Notes under the pieces: model-generated | Database searches by the model: none | Seen by the model: only the letters and a program-made list of their open reading frames with translations | What the model was told of the DNA's origin: nothing | Shown: positions 54,285 through 63,404 of the stretch, piece by piece | How the letters are laid out: each line of letters opens with the position of its first letter | Numbering within the stretch: the stretch's first letter is position 1 | From: Legionella feeleii | GTDB taxonomy: Bacteria > Pseudomonadota > Gammaproteobacteria > Legionellales > Legionellaceae | Direction: 5' to 3' | Length of the DNA: 64,000 bases | Assembly: GCF_001467625.1 (NCBI RefSeq) | Contig: NZ_LNYB01000080.1 | Span: 192,762-256,761, forward strand | Position numbers and translations under genes: made by a program

Positions 54285-54755
54285 TTATTGTGGCGAAGGA
54301 GGTAATTCAAAACCACGACTACCTAAATGAGCAGTTAAAGCAGATAAGCTCATATCTTCACCAGCCCAAAAAGTACCCGTTGTCTGTGCCGGCATCGTCA
54401 TTGAGGACCATCGACAGGCTGAAATAACCCCGGCACAGGGAACTTGCTGCTCATGGCCTGGCTTCGATTCAATGCAAGTCAATTCAAATGACTCTTTATC
54501 GAGAGCGAGGGCCGACCAATTACCAGACTGTAAACGACTGCTCCATCCTGCACTAGCGCTGGGATCGGAAACAGGATGAGTGATCCATAAATCCGTTTTA
54601 GATTGATTATGAATCATCACTAAAACAGGTTTTTCCGCAGAAAGCATCACTGACTCACCGTCTACCGTTATAGGTTTACAAGATAGGGGCATATTTTCAT
54701 CAGCATTTGCTGTATTCATTAATAAAACAAGTACCAGAGAAAAGACAAATCTCAT
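54285..54755 (-). CDS. Secreted protein, function unknown
   Basis: A 156-residue exported protein. GGGAGGT precedes the ATG at 54755 and a signal peptide (MRFVFSLVLVLLMNTANA) follows. The mature part is about 135 residues with four cysteines (SCKP, LTCIE, PCAG, ACRWS), likely two disulfides, and a beta-rich pattern with ILV-x-IHNQSKTDLWITHP. It resembles small periplasmic enhanced-entry-type proteins (EnhB) only loosely, so I leave the name out. Next upstream gene on this strand lies far away; rnr lies downstream. Confidence 0.65.
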   Translation of the reverse strand: MRFVFSLVLVLLMNTANADENMPLSCKPITVDGESVMLSAEKPVLVMIHNQSKTDLWITHPVSDPSASAGWSSRLQSGNWSALALDKESFELTCIESKPGHEQQVPCAGVISACRWSSMTMPAQTTGTFWAGEDMSLSALTAHLGSRGFELPPSPQ

Positions 54756-54846
54756 ATTACCTCCCAATATACCGATTTTTACAAAAGCTACCTTGGCAAT
54801 CATACCTAAGTAAAGTAATCTTTTCTAAAAATTAAAGGATTTCAAT

Positions 54847-55569
54847 GTGAGAAAAATTATTTTATTCCTCACCGTTCTTCTATTATCCCCTCTACACGCT
54901 CAAACAATTAATATTGGCATCTTACCCTATAACCCTCCTTTTGAAATGGAGGCCGATCAGAAAAATCATTTCTTTGGTTTTGAAATTGATATCATGATGG
55001 AACTTTGTAAGCGTATGCAGACTGATTGTCATTATATACCCTTAACATTCGCCGAGATATTCACGAAACTTCTAACCAATGAAATAGATTTGGGTCTTGG
55101 TTCCATTAGTATCACAGAACAAAGGCGTATTAATTACTTGTTCTCTTTACCCTATATGAAAAGTACAGGGCAATTTATTACCAATATTGACTCTCAAATT
55201 CACGGAATTGATGATATTCGCAATAAACGAGTAGGTTCTGTAGAGGGTAGCCTATTTAAAGCGCTAGTCCTGGAAAAATTTAATGATGAAGTTGTCATTA
55301 TCGAATATCCAACACTTTCTGAAGTGTTTCAAGCTCTGGCAGATGGCAAGATAGATATTGTGATCACAGATGGAGGGGCGGCGAAATATTGGGTTGTAAG
55401 CAATAGTCACTTGTTTAAGTTAGTAGGAAATGAGATACCTATTGGTATAGGATATGGCATAATGGCTAATAAAAAGCATAAAGAGCTCATTGAAACAATT
55501 AATAAATTACTTTTGGATATTGAAGCAGACGGTTCTTATCTAAAAATCTATAAACGCTATTTTGGTTAA
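54847..55569 (+). CDS. Periplasmic solute-binding protein, family 3
   Basis: A 240-residue exported amino-acid-binding type protein: signal peptide ending LHAQ, two lobes, YNPPFEMEADQ, FGFEIDIMMELCKRM, and the DIVITDGG hinge region with RVGSVEGS. Family members deliver arginine or other polar amino acids to an ABC permease. No permease or ATPase gene is adjacent, so it is an orphan. AAAGGA lies ahead of the GTG. Confidence 0.85.
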   Translation: MRKIILFLTVLLLSPLHAQTINIGILPYNPPFEMEADQKNHFFGFEIDIMMELCKRMQTDCHYIPLTFAEIFTKLLTNEIDLGLGSISITEQRRINYLFSLPYMKSTGQFITNIDSQIHGIDDIRNKRVGSVEGSLFKALVLEKFNDEVVIIEYPTLSEVFQALADGKIDIVITDGGAAKYWVVSNSHLFKLVGNEIPIGIGYGIMANKKHKELIETINKLLLDIEADGSYLKIYKRYFG

Positions 55570-55578
55570 ATATTGTTG

Positions 55579-56025
55579 ATGAAAATATGGGTTGATGCCG
55601 ACGCGTGCCCCAACGCTGTTAAAGACATTCTTTTTCGAGCAGCAGAAAGAACAAAAACTCATTTAGTTTTAGTGGCTAACGCGTTTTTAATAATTCCACG
55701 CTCACACTTTATTACTACTGTTCGTGTTGAAAAAGGCTTTGATGCTGCTGACAATTATATTGTGCAACAAGTCGTAGCAAATGACCTGGTCATCACTGCT
55801 GATATCCCTCTGGCTGCCGCCATTATTGCTAAAAAGGGACTTGCGCTCAATCCGCGCGGAGAATTATATACTGCTAATGATATCAAACAGCGCCTGGGCA
55901 TACGGGACATGATGGAGCAACTGCGCTCAGGCGGCGTTAACATTGGAGGGCCAGCAACCTATAGTGCCAAGGAGAAAGCTTCTTTTGCCAATGCACTAGA
56001 CCGAATTCTAGCCCAAAAAAAATAG
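55579..56025 (+). CDS. YaiI/YqxD-family protein (DUF188)
   Basis: A 148-residue protein with the family start [25 protein letters not shown] (PIN-like acidic site), the [11 protein letters not shown] and ITADIPLAA strands, and [17 protein letters not shown]. The fold relates to PIN nucleases, though activity is not shown for the family. ATG at 55579; two TTG codons just before it are less likely. Confidence 0.92.
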   Translation: MKIWVDADACPNAVKDILFRAAERTKTHLVLVANAFLIIPRSHFITTVRVEKGFDAADNYIVQQVVANDLVITADIPLAAAIIAKKGLALNPRGELYTANDIKQRLGIRDMMEQLRSGGVNIGGPATYSAKEKASFANALDRILAQKK

Positions 56026-56139
56026 TCTAATCCTTCCTTTTTCTAACTTAAAGATAATCAGAAAAGTCAACAGACAAGCACTCCTTTTAAATGCATGTTA
56101 ATATACCCTCTTTTTGAATTACCTCTGGCGGAGTGTGTC

Positions 56140-56730
56140 ATGAGCAATTTAATCCAGGTCACTGAAATTGCCACCCTACAGCAAGATAGCATTGTACGTT
56201 GGAAAGCAAGTGGTGTTGTCTTGAATCAACAAGGTTTTTTACGTCTGGTCGAAGAAAATCACGCCTTCAATTATCAGTTGTGGCTGGCAGAAGATAAAGC
56301 CAGGCGCGATGATGCAGGCTTTGAATTTGTTTATCGTGCCAAACGGGAAATTGATCATTTTAATCAACAACGCAATAATCGTATGGAAGCGATGGATGAA
56401 TGGTTATTTACTGCCTTACAACCCGCCAGCCCCTCGGAGTGTCCTGTGCATTCTGAAACACCAGGAATGATGATAGACCGATTATCTATTCTCGCACTTA
56501 AAGCTTACCACATGGCTTTACAAAGCAAACGCATGGATGTTGATGATGCTCATCGTCAAAATTGCCAGCGCAAATGGGAAATCATTCTTGAACAGCAAAA
56601 ACAACTGATTACCTGTTTACAGCAGCTGCTAGAAGAAATAAACAGCAAGCTACGCACATTTAGAGTATACCATCAATTTAAAATGTATAACGACCCTGCA
56701 TTAAATCCTGAGCTTTACATAGTACGGTAA
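56140..56730 (+). CDS. DUF4254 protein
   Basis: A 196-residue helical protein with NHAFNYQLWLAEDKARRDDAGFEFVYRAKREIDHFNQQRNNRMEAMDEWL, TPGMMIDRLSILALK and LLEEINSKLRTFRVYHQFKMYNDPALNPELY, the DUF4254 pattern, often found near glycosyltransferase genes in other bacteria. Function unknown. GGAG before the ATG at 56140 decides the start. The last 16 bases overlap the convergent gene. Confidence 0.85.
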   Translation: MSNLIQVTEIATLQQDSIVRWKASGVVLNQQGFLRLVEENHAFNYQLWLAEDKARRDDAGFEFVYRAKREIDHFNQQRNNRMEAMDEWLFTALQPASPSECPVHSETPGMMIDRLSILALKAYHMALQSKRMDVDDAHRQNCQRKWEIILEQQKQLITCLQQLLEEINSKLRTFRVYHQFKMYNDPALNPELYIVR

Positions 56731-58844
56731 GGTGACGGCAGGATTAAATCATCAGAAGCGCGAAGAGTCACAGTGTCGTTAACCGGTTGCTCTCCGAAGA
56801 AGAAACTTGAAAAACTTTTTGTGCGTCTAAGACGGGGAATCTGGGTAGTAGTACGAGAAGGCACCTCAGGAGCCACAACCTTATCTGAGGATAAATCAGT
56901 ATTGGGACCAGTCGTTGTTAGATCGGGAACCAGCAGGTCAGGGGCGGAAGCAGAGAAGAAACTCCTTCTTACAGTTGCATAATGATGACCAAATATTGAC
57001 GTCCTACGACGATCCCCGCCACTAGTAGCAGGCAACCCTGATTTTACATCAGACGCATCGGTTTTAATTTTATCAAGATGCTCACTACCAACATCCAGTT
57101 TCTGTTTATCAGTCACAGCGGAATCGTTTGGCGTTGCTTGCTCCTCGGGATAAGCATCGACCGGCGGACGGCCTAAGCCGCGCGCAAAAGCTCGAAGAGC
57201 AAGTATTAGGGCATGGGCAACAGCACTAACCATCATCAAGCCCATCATGATTGGCGTATCATGATAACGGCCATGCTCATCTACTTCTTGTAACGCATAG
57301 AGAGTAAACCCTATTGCCTTAGTCCCTTTACCTATACCAGAAAAAAAGGAGCGTCCCACCTCAGACCATGGCATAATCTCAGACTGAGGCAGACCTTCCA
57401 CCTTCTGTCCATCCGCAACAACTTGCTGAACCTTGTCTAAATTTCCTACGTCACAAAGACGGTGGTTTTCCTCTTTGAATTGACTCAATATTTTCGATAC
57501 ATGGAGAAACTTGTCGTCAAAAAGCTTTTCTTCTTGCTTTATAGCATAATGGTTATGGGCAACATCTACCGACTGTACTACAAAACCTGCAAGACAAATC
57601 ATGCCCAATAAGATGCAAGTAACCAGTAAATTTGGCGGAAAAGCCGTTGAGGATAAAACAAGCAACGTTGATACAGCAAACATGGCGCTGGCAAGCGCAC
57701 CATAAGCTGCCAGACCATTTCTTAATCCGGCTAAAACGGCAGTGGGATAGGATAAAGAAGATAAAGAACGAAGTTCCTCACGCTGATTTCTAAACTTTTC
57801 CACCGCTGCAGCAATACTCTCAACAAGTTTCTTTCGTCGCAAGACAAGATCTGCAACTTCTTCCTCTTCCTTTGCTTTGGAGATGTCTGTGTTTAAAGAC
57901 GCAAGCTGGCTCAGTAACGATTCTATCCCTTTACCCTGTATGGCCAACTCAACCCTTAGCTCGGATATAGAGAGTAACTGTTGAAAATAATATTCTTCAT
58001 AAATACGTGTTGCTACACAAGCTAGAAAATAGATCGCACAAAATACGCTCATCGCTTCCAGCACAGCAGGCGCCAAGCTACAAATACCCAAAACACCAAC
58101 ATAGAGATAAAGGCCGTCAACAATGCCGCCATAACCAGCTGAGAGTAAAGCCATTGTCCGCACCCGCTCAGAGTGCTTGTTTATTTTCTTGCGTTCGGCA
58201 GCCATCCCCTCTTCAGATAATCCGGGACCTTTCTGGATCGCCGAAGCTAATGTGGTATTCGCTTTCGTCATGTCTTTACGGTCTTGACCGACCAGCATGC
58301 GGAACCATAAACGGTTCAGTACTGACAAACCGCCTAATAACAGGCCGACAGGAACGATAAGATGGCTCAAATCCTGGGTTAAATTTAATAGCTCAAAGAC
58401 CATAAGAGTGCTACGCACCCCTTTGTAAGCATTTTTTAGCCCTTTCATGGCATCACGGCCATAAGGCCACACTACCGCTATATAGCGCTTAAATAAATTG
58501 GCATCGTTATCGCTGAAATGATTAGCCAGCATGGAAAACACAACCAGACTTACTGAGGTTGCCGCAACTGCCTCCATCCCTTCTTGCGACATCATCCAGT
58601 CACGCATCGCGTCTGCAGAGGAAATTTCACCGGTAGTGAAAAGAAGATCAAAAAGGTATTTGATCATGCTGTAGGAGAGGCTCAAGCCATCTATCGCCCC
58701 GTAAAACACGTAGACAGCGCCTGCGTTGTGCAGTCGAGCTGCTAACTCTACTGGGCGTTTATTACTCATGGGCAAAGATCTATAAAAAATGGAACTTGTT
58801 TGCTGAACAACCGAAAATAGCCATGGCGCGTCATGATTAACCAT
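56715..58844 (-). CDS. Large multi-pass membrane protein, candidate effector
   Basis: A 709-residue protein with no family I recognise. It holds about nine hydrophobic segments arranged in two groups (about residues 45-285 and 375-460), a coiled-coil stretch between them (about 305-370 with LVLRRKKLVESIAAAVEKFRNQREE), one more helix pair near 525-570, and a disordered Ser/Thr/Pro and basic C-terminus of about 130 residues (RRTSIFGHHYATVRRSFF, RLRRTKSFSSFFFG). It has no signal peptide. Size, lack of homology and eukaryote-style layout suit a Dot/Icm substrate; this is inference. Start could be the ATG at 58844 or at 58769; neither has a clear ribosome binding site. Confidence 0.6.
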   Translation of the reverse strand: MVNHDAPWLFSVVQQTSSIFYRSLPMSNKRPVELAARLHNAGAVYVFYGAIDGLSLSYSMIKYLFDLLFTTGEISSADAMRDWMMSQEGMEAVAATSVSLVVFSMLANHFSDNDANLFKRYIAVVWPYGRDAMKGLKNAYKGVRSTLMVFELLNLTQDLSHLIVPVGLLLGGLSVLNRLWFRMLVGQDRKDMTKANTTLASAIQKGPGLSEEGMAAERKKINKHSERVRTMALLSAGYGGIVDGLYLYVGVLGICSLAPAVLEAMSVFCAIYFLACVATRIYEEYYFQQLLSISELRVELAIQGKGIESLLSQLASLNTDISKAKEEEEVADLVLRRKKLVESIAAAVEKFRNQREELRSLSSLSYPTAVLAGLRNGLAAYGALASAMFAVSTLLVLSSTAFPPNLLVTCILLGMICLAGFVVQSVDVAHNHYAIKQEEKLFDDKFLHVSKILSQFKEENHRLCDVGNLDKVQQVVADGQKVEGLPQSEIMPWSEVGRSFFSGIGKGTKAIGFTLYALQEVDEHGRYHDTPIMMGLMMVSAVAHALILALRAFARGLGRPPVDAYPEEQATPNDSAVTDKQKLDVGSEHLDKIKTDASDVKSGLPATSGGDRRRTSIFGHHYATVRRSFFSASAPDLLVPDLTTTGPNTDLSSDKVVAPEVPSRTTTQIPRLRRTKSFSSFFFGEQPVNDTVTLRASDDLILPSPYRTM

Positions 58845-59074
58845 GGATAACGGCTAAGATGACAGAATTGTACGTAATTAAGCGCTAAATAACAACTTAA
58901 ATTTTCATTTTTGCTTGAAATTAAGACACAGAGAATCAGTCAACCCTGGCAACCAAAAAATAGAACCGCCCCAAGCTCCAAAGAGCCGGCCAGTTGGCGA
59001 AGCAGATACTTGTATATCAATCGTTTTTTCCATTACAGTTAGGCAATTTTTTTCCGATCCAACTAAAAGTTAAT

Positions 59075-59794
59075 ATGATTCTAACCAGAGAAATTACCTA
59101 CCAAGATCACGAAACCATTTGTCGTGGTTTCATCGCCTATGATAATAACCCTGCAAATCCAAAACCGTGTGTGATGGTTGCCCATGATTGGGGGGGACGT
59201 AATGAAGATGCCTGTAATAAAGCCCAAAAATTAGCCACAATGGGTTTTATTGGCTTTGCTATCGATATGTATGGCCAGGCACAATTGGGGCAGGACAAGA
59301 TAGAAAAAAGAGCATTAATGACACCACTTGTACAAAATCGCAAAAAATTAGCTGCCCGTATCCTTGCGGCTTTCAATACAGCGACCCAATTACCCCAGGT
59401 GGATAAGACAAAAATCGCAGTAATCGGCTATTGTTTTGGTGGTTTATGCGCATTAGATCTGGCTCGTACCGGCGCTGATGTAAAAGGAGTCGTCAGCTTT
59501 CATGGGATACTCACCGCACCAGAAGAAGAGGAGCCGACCAAACTTAAAGCCAAAATTCTGGTTTTACATGGCTATGACGACCCCCTGGTTTTACCTGAAC
59601 AAGTCAATCAATTTGCTCAGGAAATGACAACAAGAAAAGCCGATTGGCAAATCCATATGTATGGCCTTACTGCCCATTCCTTCACTAATCCAGAAGCGAA
59701 CGACGATGAGATGGGTCTCCATTATAATGAAACCGCCGATCGCCGTTCCTGGATCAGTATGGAGTTATTTTTAAACGAACTATTTGCGAATTAA
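59075..59794 (+). CDS. Dienelactone hydrolase family protein
   Basis: A 239-residue alpha/beta hydrolase with Cys120 as nucleophile in IGYCFGGLCA, the acid in LHGYDDPLV and histidine in LTAHSFT. AHDWGGR near the N-terminus provides the oxyanion site. Catalysis of a lactone or ester is likely; the substrate is unknown. I chose the ATG at 59075; a longer frame from 58994 would add a peptide not typical for the family. A truncated repeat copy follows it. Confidence 0.85.
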   Translation: MILTREITYQDHETICRGFIAYDNNPANPKPCVMVAHDWGGRNEDACNKAQKLATMGFIGFAIDMYGQAQLGQDKIEKRALMTPLVQNRKKLAARILAAFNTATQLPQVDKTKIAVIGYCFGGLCALDLARTGADVKGVVSFHGILTAPEEEEPTKLKAKILVLHGYDDPLVLPEQVNQFAQEMTTRKADWQIHMYGLTAHSFTNPEANDDEMGLHYNETADRRSWISMELFLNELFAN

Positions 59795-59857
59795 TGTGCA
59801 TTCGATATAAAAAATAGATCCTGCTTTTTATATCGCTACACAAAGGTTAGTTAACCT

Positions 59858-59908
59858 GGGTCTGTTGGCACTTCGCCAGCTTGGGTCAAAAGCGCTGTCA
59901 ACAGCCCC
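59858..59908. repeat. Dispersed palindromic repeat, copy 7 (internally deleted)
   Basis: GGGTCTGTTGGCACTTCG and GCCAGCTTGGGTC at the left match the other copies, but only GTCAACAGCCCC of the right arm is left, so the whole core and inner arm are missing. It lies between the convergent dienelactone hydrolase and DUF6282 genes. Confidence 0.7.
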
Positions 59909-59914
59909 TAATCG

Positions 59915-60787
59915 TCATAAACTTAGTAAAGCCAACGCATTAGTACGACACAGAGCCTCTTTTCGCTGGCTTGATAACCCCATCTCAGCAAAAAGATTTG
60001 CCGAATAATTAATCCAGTCAGTAATATCCATTTGACTGGTTTGTCCAAGATCAGAACTATAAATAACCCGCGGTACCTGACGTAAAACCTTTGCCAGATC
60101 ATCGCTATCCTGATGCCCCAGTAAATGAGTAAGTACCGTTTGTTCAATCCAAACAAAATCATGTTGACTAATTTCTTGTAATTCTTCAGCAATTAAAGCC
60201 GTTAAAGGGTGGGCAGGCTGATTTAGTAATAACGCAGGAACCCTATACCTAACGCAAGCATCAAGCAAAGCGTAGGTTTCGTCCTTGGAAGCATGACCTG
60301 TCGATAAAACAAGGGGATAATCCCGTGTCATTTTCAAAACGTCGATGACTTTTCGCCTGAGGCGTTTTCTCTCATCAAATACTGTTTCTCCAACAAAACA
60401 CTGCTCACTTAAAGCCGGATGAACCAATTGCCGAGGTAATTTCGATTGAAATTTGCGGCCTGTAATTGTGGGAAAATGCACGATCATTTTAGCAGGTATT
60501 AAAGGTTGATACTCTGCCAGAGCCCTCAGAATTACGCGATAATCTATCCCCCCAGCAATATGATTTAAAACTAAAGAGGGTAGAACTGGTAATCCTTGTC
60601 TTTGTGCCAAGGTTGCTTGAACGCTCGTAGCCCCCAAATGACTCTTTAATACCACAATTCCTTGTAAAGACTGGTAAATTTTTCCTGCCTCAAGCGCAGT
60701 TAAACGCCGCTGATAAAGATCGGGTTCAGCATGATAATGAATATCTATAAACTGGTAATCTGCCAACTTCTGCAAAAGTTTACTCAT
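59915..60787 (-). CDS. DUF6282-type amidohydrolase-like protein
   Basis: A 290-residue TIM-barrel-like protein. FIDIHYHAEPDLYQRR near the N-terminus gives an HxH motif (His17 and His19 from the chosen ATG), followed by VVLKSHLGATS (Lys-His), PSLVLNHIAGGID, LSTGHASKDET and IYSSDLGQTSQMDITDW (late Asp). These are the amidohydrolase metal-ligand places in modified form. It probably hydrolyses or isomerises a small molecule. Its start overlaps the end of the dehydrogenase fusion gene by eight bases, so it belongs to the same operon. Confidence 0.8.
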   Translation of the reverse strand: MSKLLQKLADYQFIDIHYHAEPDLYQRRLTALEAGKIYQSLQGIVVLKSHLGATSVQATLAQRQGLPVLPSLVLNHIAGGIDYRVILRALAEYQPLIPAKMIVHFPTITGRKFQSKLPRQLVHPALSEQCFVGETVFDERKRLRRKVIDVLKMTRDYPLVLSTGHASKDETYALLDACVRYRVPALLLNQPAHPLTALIAEELQEISQHDFVWIEQTVLTHLLGHQDSDDLAKVLRQVPRVIYSSDLGQTSQMDITDWINYSANLFAEMGLSSQRKEALCRTNALALLSL

Positions 60788-62609
60788 CACTATGTTTTAG
60801 CCAAGGTTGATCATAACGATAATCCTTACGTGCCTGCTCCAGGCTGACTCCTCTTTGAACAGCCGCATTAATTCGTTGTTCCGTAATTTTTATATTGTGA
60901 GCTTTCTCAATGATTTCTGTCACTAAATAAGCAGGGATAACCAAAACACCATTATCATCAGCAAAAATAATATCGCCGGGCTTGATTGCGATGCCGTTAA
61001 TGTTCAAAGGACATTGTTCATCTGCCATGTATACACGATTTTTACCCGAGCGCATAAAGTAACCCGTACAAAATACCGGATAGCTGGCCTCGCGAATAAA
61101 CTTAACATCTCTTACGGCACCATTCACTATAGTACCATTTATGGACTTCTTTAGGGCAACCTGGGTTAAAATCTCTCCCCAAGTAGTGCAATCATTGCGT
61201 CCCTGATTATCAATAACAATGACTGATTGGGCAGGAACCGCATCGATATAATTTGCTGCCCCCTTAAATGCATCTGGTTGCTGCTCGTAAGGTAGATATT
61301 TAATGGTATAAGCAGGACCTATTAACTTCACGCCTGGGGATAACGGTTTAAGATTGGTTATAGCCCCTTCCACACCGCAAGCATCAAGTGCATCCGCAAT
61401 TTCGGCAGAGTTAAACATCCTCAAAGCCTCAATCTGTTGCTTGCTCTCTTGCCCTCTAATAGGGGAAGCCTGTTCTTTCTTTGTCATGTCAGTTTCTTCG
61501 GCCTGGTTTAAGCAGTGCTCAATAATAGCCTGTGCCATCTCTTGGGTAGTGGCATGACCACCTACATCATAGGTTACAAATTTACCTTGCCGCACAATTG
61601 CTGCAACTGCCTGCTTAATCTTTTCTGCGGCTTCCGTGTAACCAAAGTGATTCAATAACAAACCAATAGTTAAAAACATTGCACTCGGATTTGACCGATT
61701 GCTCCCGATGCGGGGCGCGCTCCCATGCACTGGTTCAAAATAACAACCTTTGATTCCAATATTCGCACTTGGCGCAAAACCAAGACCGCCCATTACACCG
61801 GCCCCTAAATCAGACAAAATATCACCAAACATATTTTCTGCAACAATAACGCCAAATTCTTCTGGCCGTCTTACCAGCCATAAAGCCATTGCATCTATGT
61901 TCAAAATATCGGCGGTAATGTGTGAATACTGACTGGATACCGCCTCGAAAAGTTCGCGGGCAAAATCACTGCTCTGGCGTAAAACATTGGGTTTATCCGC
62001 AAAGGTGACTCGTTTGATTCCTTGCTCATTCGCATATTTGAATGCAAACTCAAACAAACGTATTAATCCTACCTTGGTCTGTAGACGCAACGTACAGCTA
62101 ATTTCATTTTTTGCGATTTTTTGCCAATGTTTATTTTCATCCAGGAGACTATGCAATTGTGTAGGCAACGGATAATAGTCAAAACCAGAATATAAGCCTT
62201 CCGTATTCTCACGAATAATACAAAAATTAAAATCCTTTACATCCCTCTTAATATTAAAACAAGGTCTAACATTAGCGAAAAGATCCAATTTTTGCCTTAA
62301 TTGGATAATTGGGGATACATAATTGAGCTTAGCCTGCTTAAACTCTGGGGCTAGCTCTTGTATAGCCTCCCGTTTGGGTTTGCTGGTAATTGCTCCAAGC
62401 AAGGTGGTATCTGACTGGTTAATTAGTTTCCATGTTCTTTCAGGAAGGGGATTCCCTTCTTTTTGCCAAAAGGACCAGCCTACCTCACCAAAATTTAACT
62501 CCACTGGTATCTTAAGGGCTGTAAAGACAGGTATTGCTGCCTCAATAACCTCAACACCTATCCCATCACCTGGTAAAACTGCTATCTTGAGTACTTTCTT
62601 AGGTTTCAC
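60780..62609 (-). CDS. dlpA: Fusion of isocitrate/isopropylmalate dehydrogenase-type and RraA-type domains (DlpA-like)
   Basis: A 609-residue two-domain protein. Residues about 5-365 are a beta-decarboxylating dehydrogenase: GDGIG, IRENTEGLYSG (substrate loop closer to IDH than to IPMDH), DILSDLGAGVMGGLG and EPVHGSAP. After a linker (about 370-395) residues about 396-590 form an RraA/HMG-aldolase domain with IDNQGRNDCTTWGEI and the NGAVRD pair Arg500-Asp501. The second part would cleave 4-hydroxy-2-oxoacids or decarboxylate oxaloacetate. I recall Legionella DlpA having this layout. GTG start at 62609; overlaps both neighbours. Confidence 0.85.
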   Translation of the reverse strand: MKPKKVLKIAVLPGDGIGVEVIEAAIPVFTALKIPVELNFGEVGWSFWQKEGNPLPERTWKLINQSDTTLLGAITSKPKREAIQELAPEFKQAKLNYVSPIIQLRQKLDLFANVRPCFNIKRDVKDFNFCIIRENTEGLYSGFDYYPLPTQLHSLLDENKHWQKIAKNEISCTLRLQTKVGLIRLFEFAFKYANEQGIKRVTFADKPNVLRQSSDFARELFEAVSSQYSHITADILNIDAMALWLVRRPEEFGVIVAENMFGDILSDLGAGVMGGLGFAPSANIGIKGCYFEPVHGSAPRIGSNRSNPSAMFLTIGLLLNHFGYTEAAEKIKQAVAAIVRQGKFVTYDVGGHATTQEMAQAIIEHCLNQAEETDMTKKEQASPIRGQESKQQIEALRMFNSAEIADALDACGVEGAITNLKPLSPGVKLIGPAYTIKYLPYEQQPDAFKGAANYIDAVPAQSVIVIDNQGRNDCTTWGEILTQVALKKSINGTIVNGAVRDVKFIREASYPVFCTGYFMRSGKNRVYMADEQCPLNINGIAIKPGDIIFADDNGVLVIPAYLVTEIIEKAHNIKITEQRINAAVQRGVSLEQARKDYRYDQPWLKHSDE

Positions 62610-63312
62610 TATTTAATCTCTCCAAGATCAGTTTTTTGCAATAAGAGGGATTGTCCTGTAATACACGCATTCCTGCCTGTGGCACAATGCATAAATCACC
62701 TATTCCTGGAGCCAAAACATTTTCCTTATTGACTAGCGCTGAGCATTCACCTATCAAATGTAAATGGTCAACCATCGTTTGTTCTAAAATTGCTGTTGCA
62801 TCGGTATCTAAAACACGTTGCAAACCGAAAATCAACCGATTAGCTGCACTCATCACCCTGTTTTCTGGAAGAATTTGCAAGGGTGCCTCATTGGGAGAAA
62901 AAACCTCTTTATATAAAGAAATCAGAGCATCATTCACTCGATTTGCTTTACAAAGCGCAATAACATCACCCAGTTTTTTTTGCAGGGCATTATCAGCAAA
63001 AGTCGGGGTAGAAAATAAAACAATGGGTTTTTTGCTGTCAGCAAATAAAGAAAAACATTGTTGCAAAATAACCCCGCCAAAAGAGAACCCAAAGAATGCA
63101 TCATAAGTTGCTAACCATTTTTTGAGATGATCTTGCCAAAGCTGATAATAAACTTCATTGGAAGTATTGACAGAAAAAGTCTCGTTAATTGCTAATGGGT
63201 CGATAAAATCGATCTGGTACACTACCTCTAAAAAGGAAAGCGTACTTGCAATAGATTCAATATCAGATTGCTGAGGCATAACCGGAGCAATAGTTAATAT
63301 TTTTTTTCTCAT
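62599..63312 (-). CDS. Alpha/beta-hydrolase-like protein lacking the usual catalytic histidine
   Basis: A 237-residue protein. FFGFSFGGVILQQ is a G-x-S-x-G nucleophile elbow and IVLFSTPTFADN the following strand, as in small alpha/beta hydrolases. In the final block where histidine is expected after GAG, the sequence reads IVPQAGMRVLQDNPSYC, so the histidine is missing. The catalytic role may be lost or rely on another residue. It could be a thioesterase or binding protein for the pathway. It overlaps the start of dlpA by 11 bases. GGGATT precedes the ATG. Confidence 0.72.
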   Translation of the reverse strand: MRKKILTIAPVMPQQSDIESIASTLSFLEVVYQIDFIDPLAINETFSVNTSNEVYYQLWQDHLKKWLATYDAFFGFSFGGVILQQCFSLFADSKKPIVLFSTPTFADNALQKKLGDVIALCKANRVNDALISLYKEVFSPNEAPLQILPENRVMSAANRLIFGLQRVLDTDATAILEQTMVDHLHLIGECSALVNKENVLAPGIGDLCIVPQAGMRVLQDNPSYCKKLILERLNSET

Positions 63313-63404
63313 ATTAATCCCAAGTTTAGATTAAGCTAGCAGAGCATATAAAAATAGCGCTTGATTTGACAGGAAATGTTTATTTACCAGCATGTTTTCC
63401 CCGA

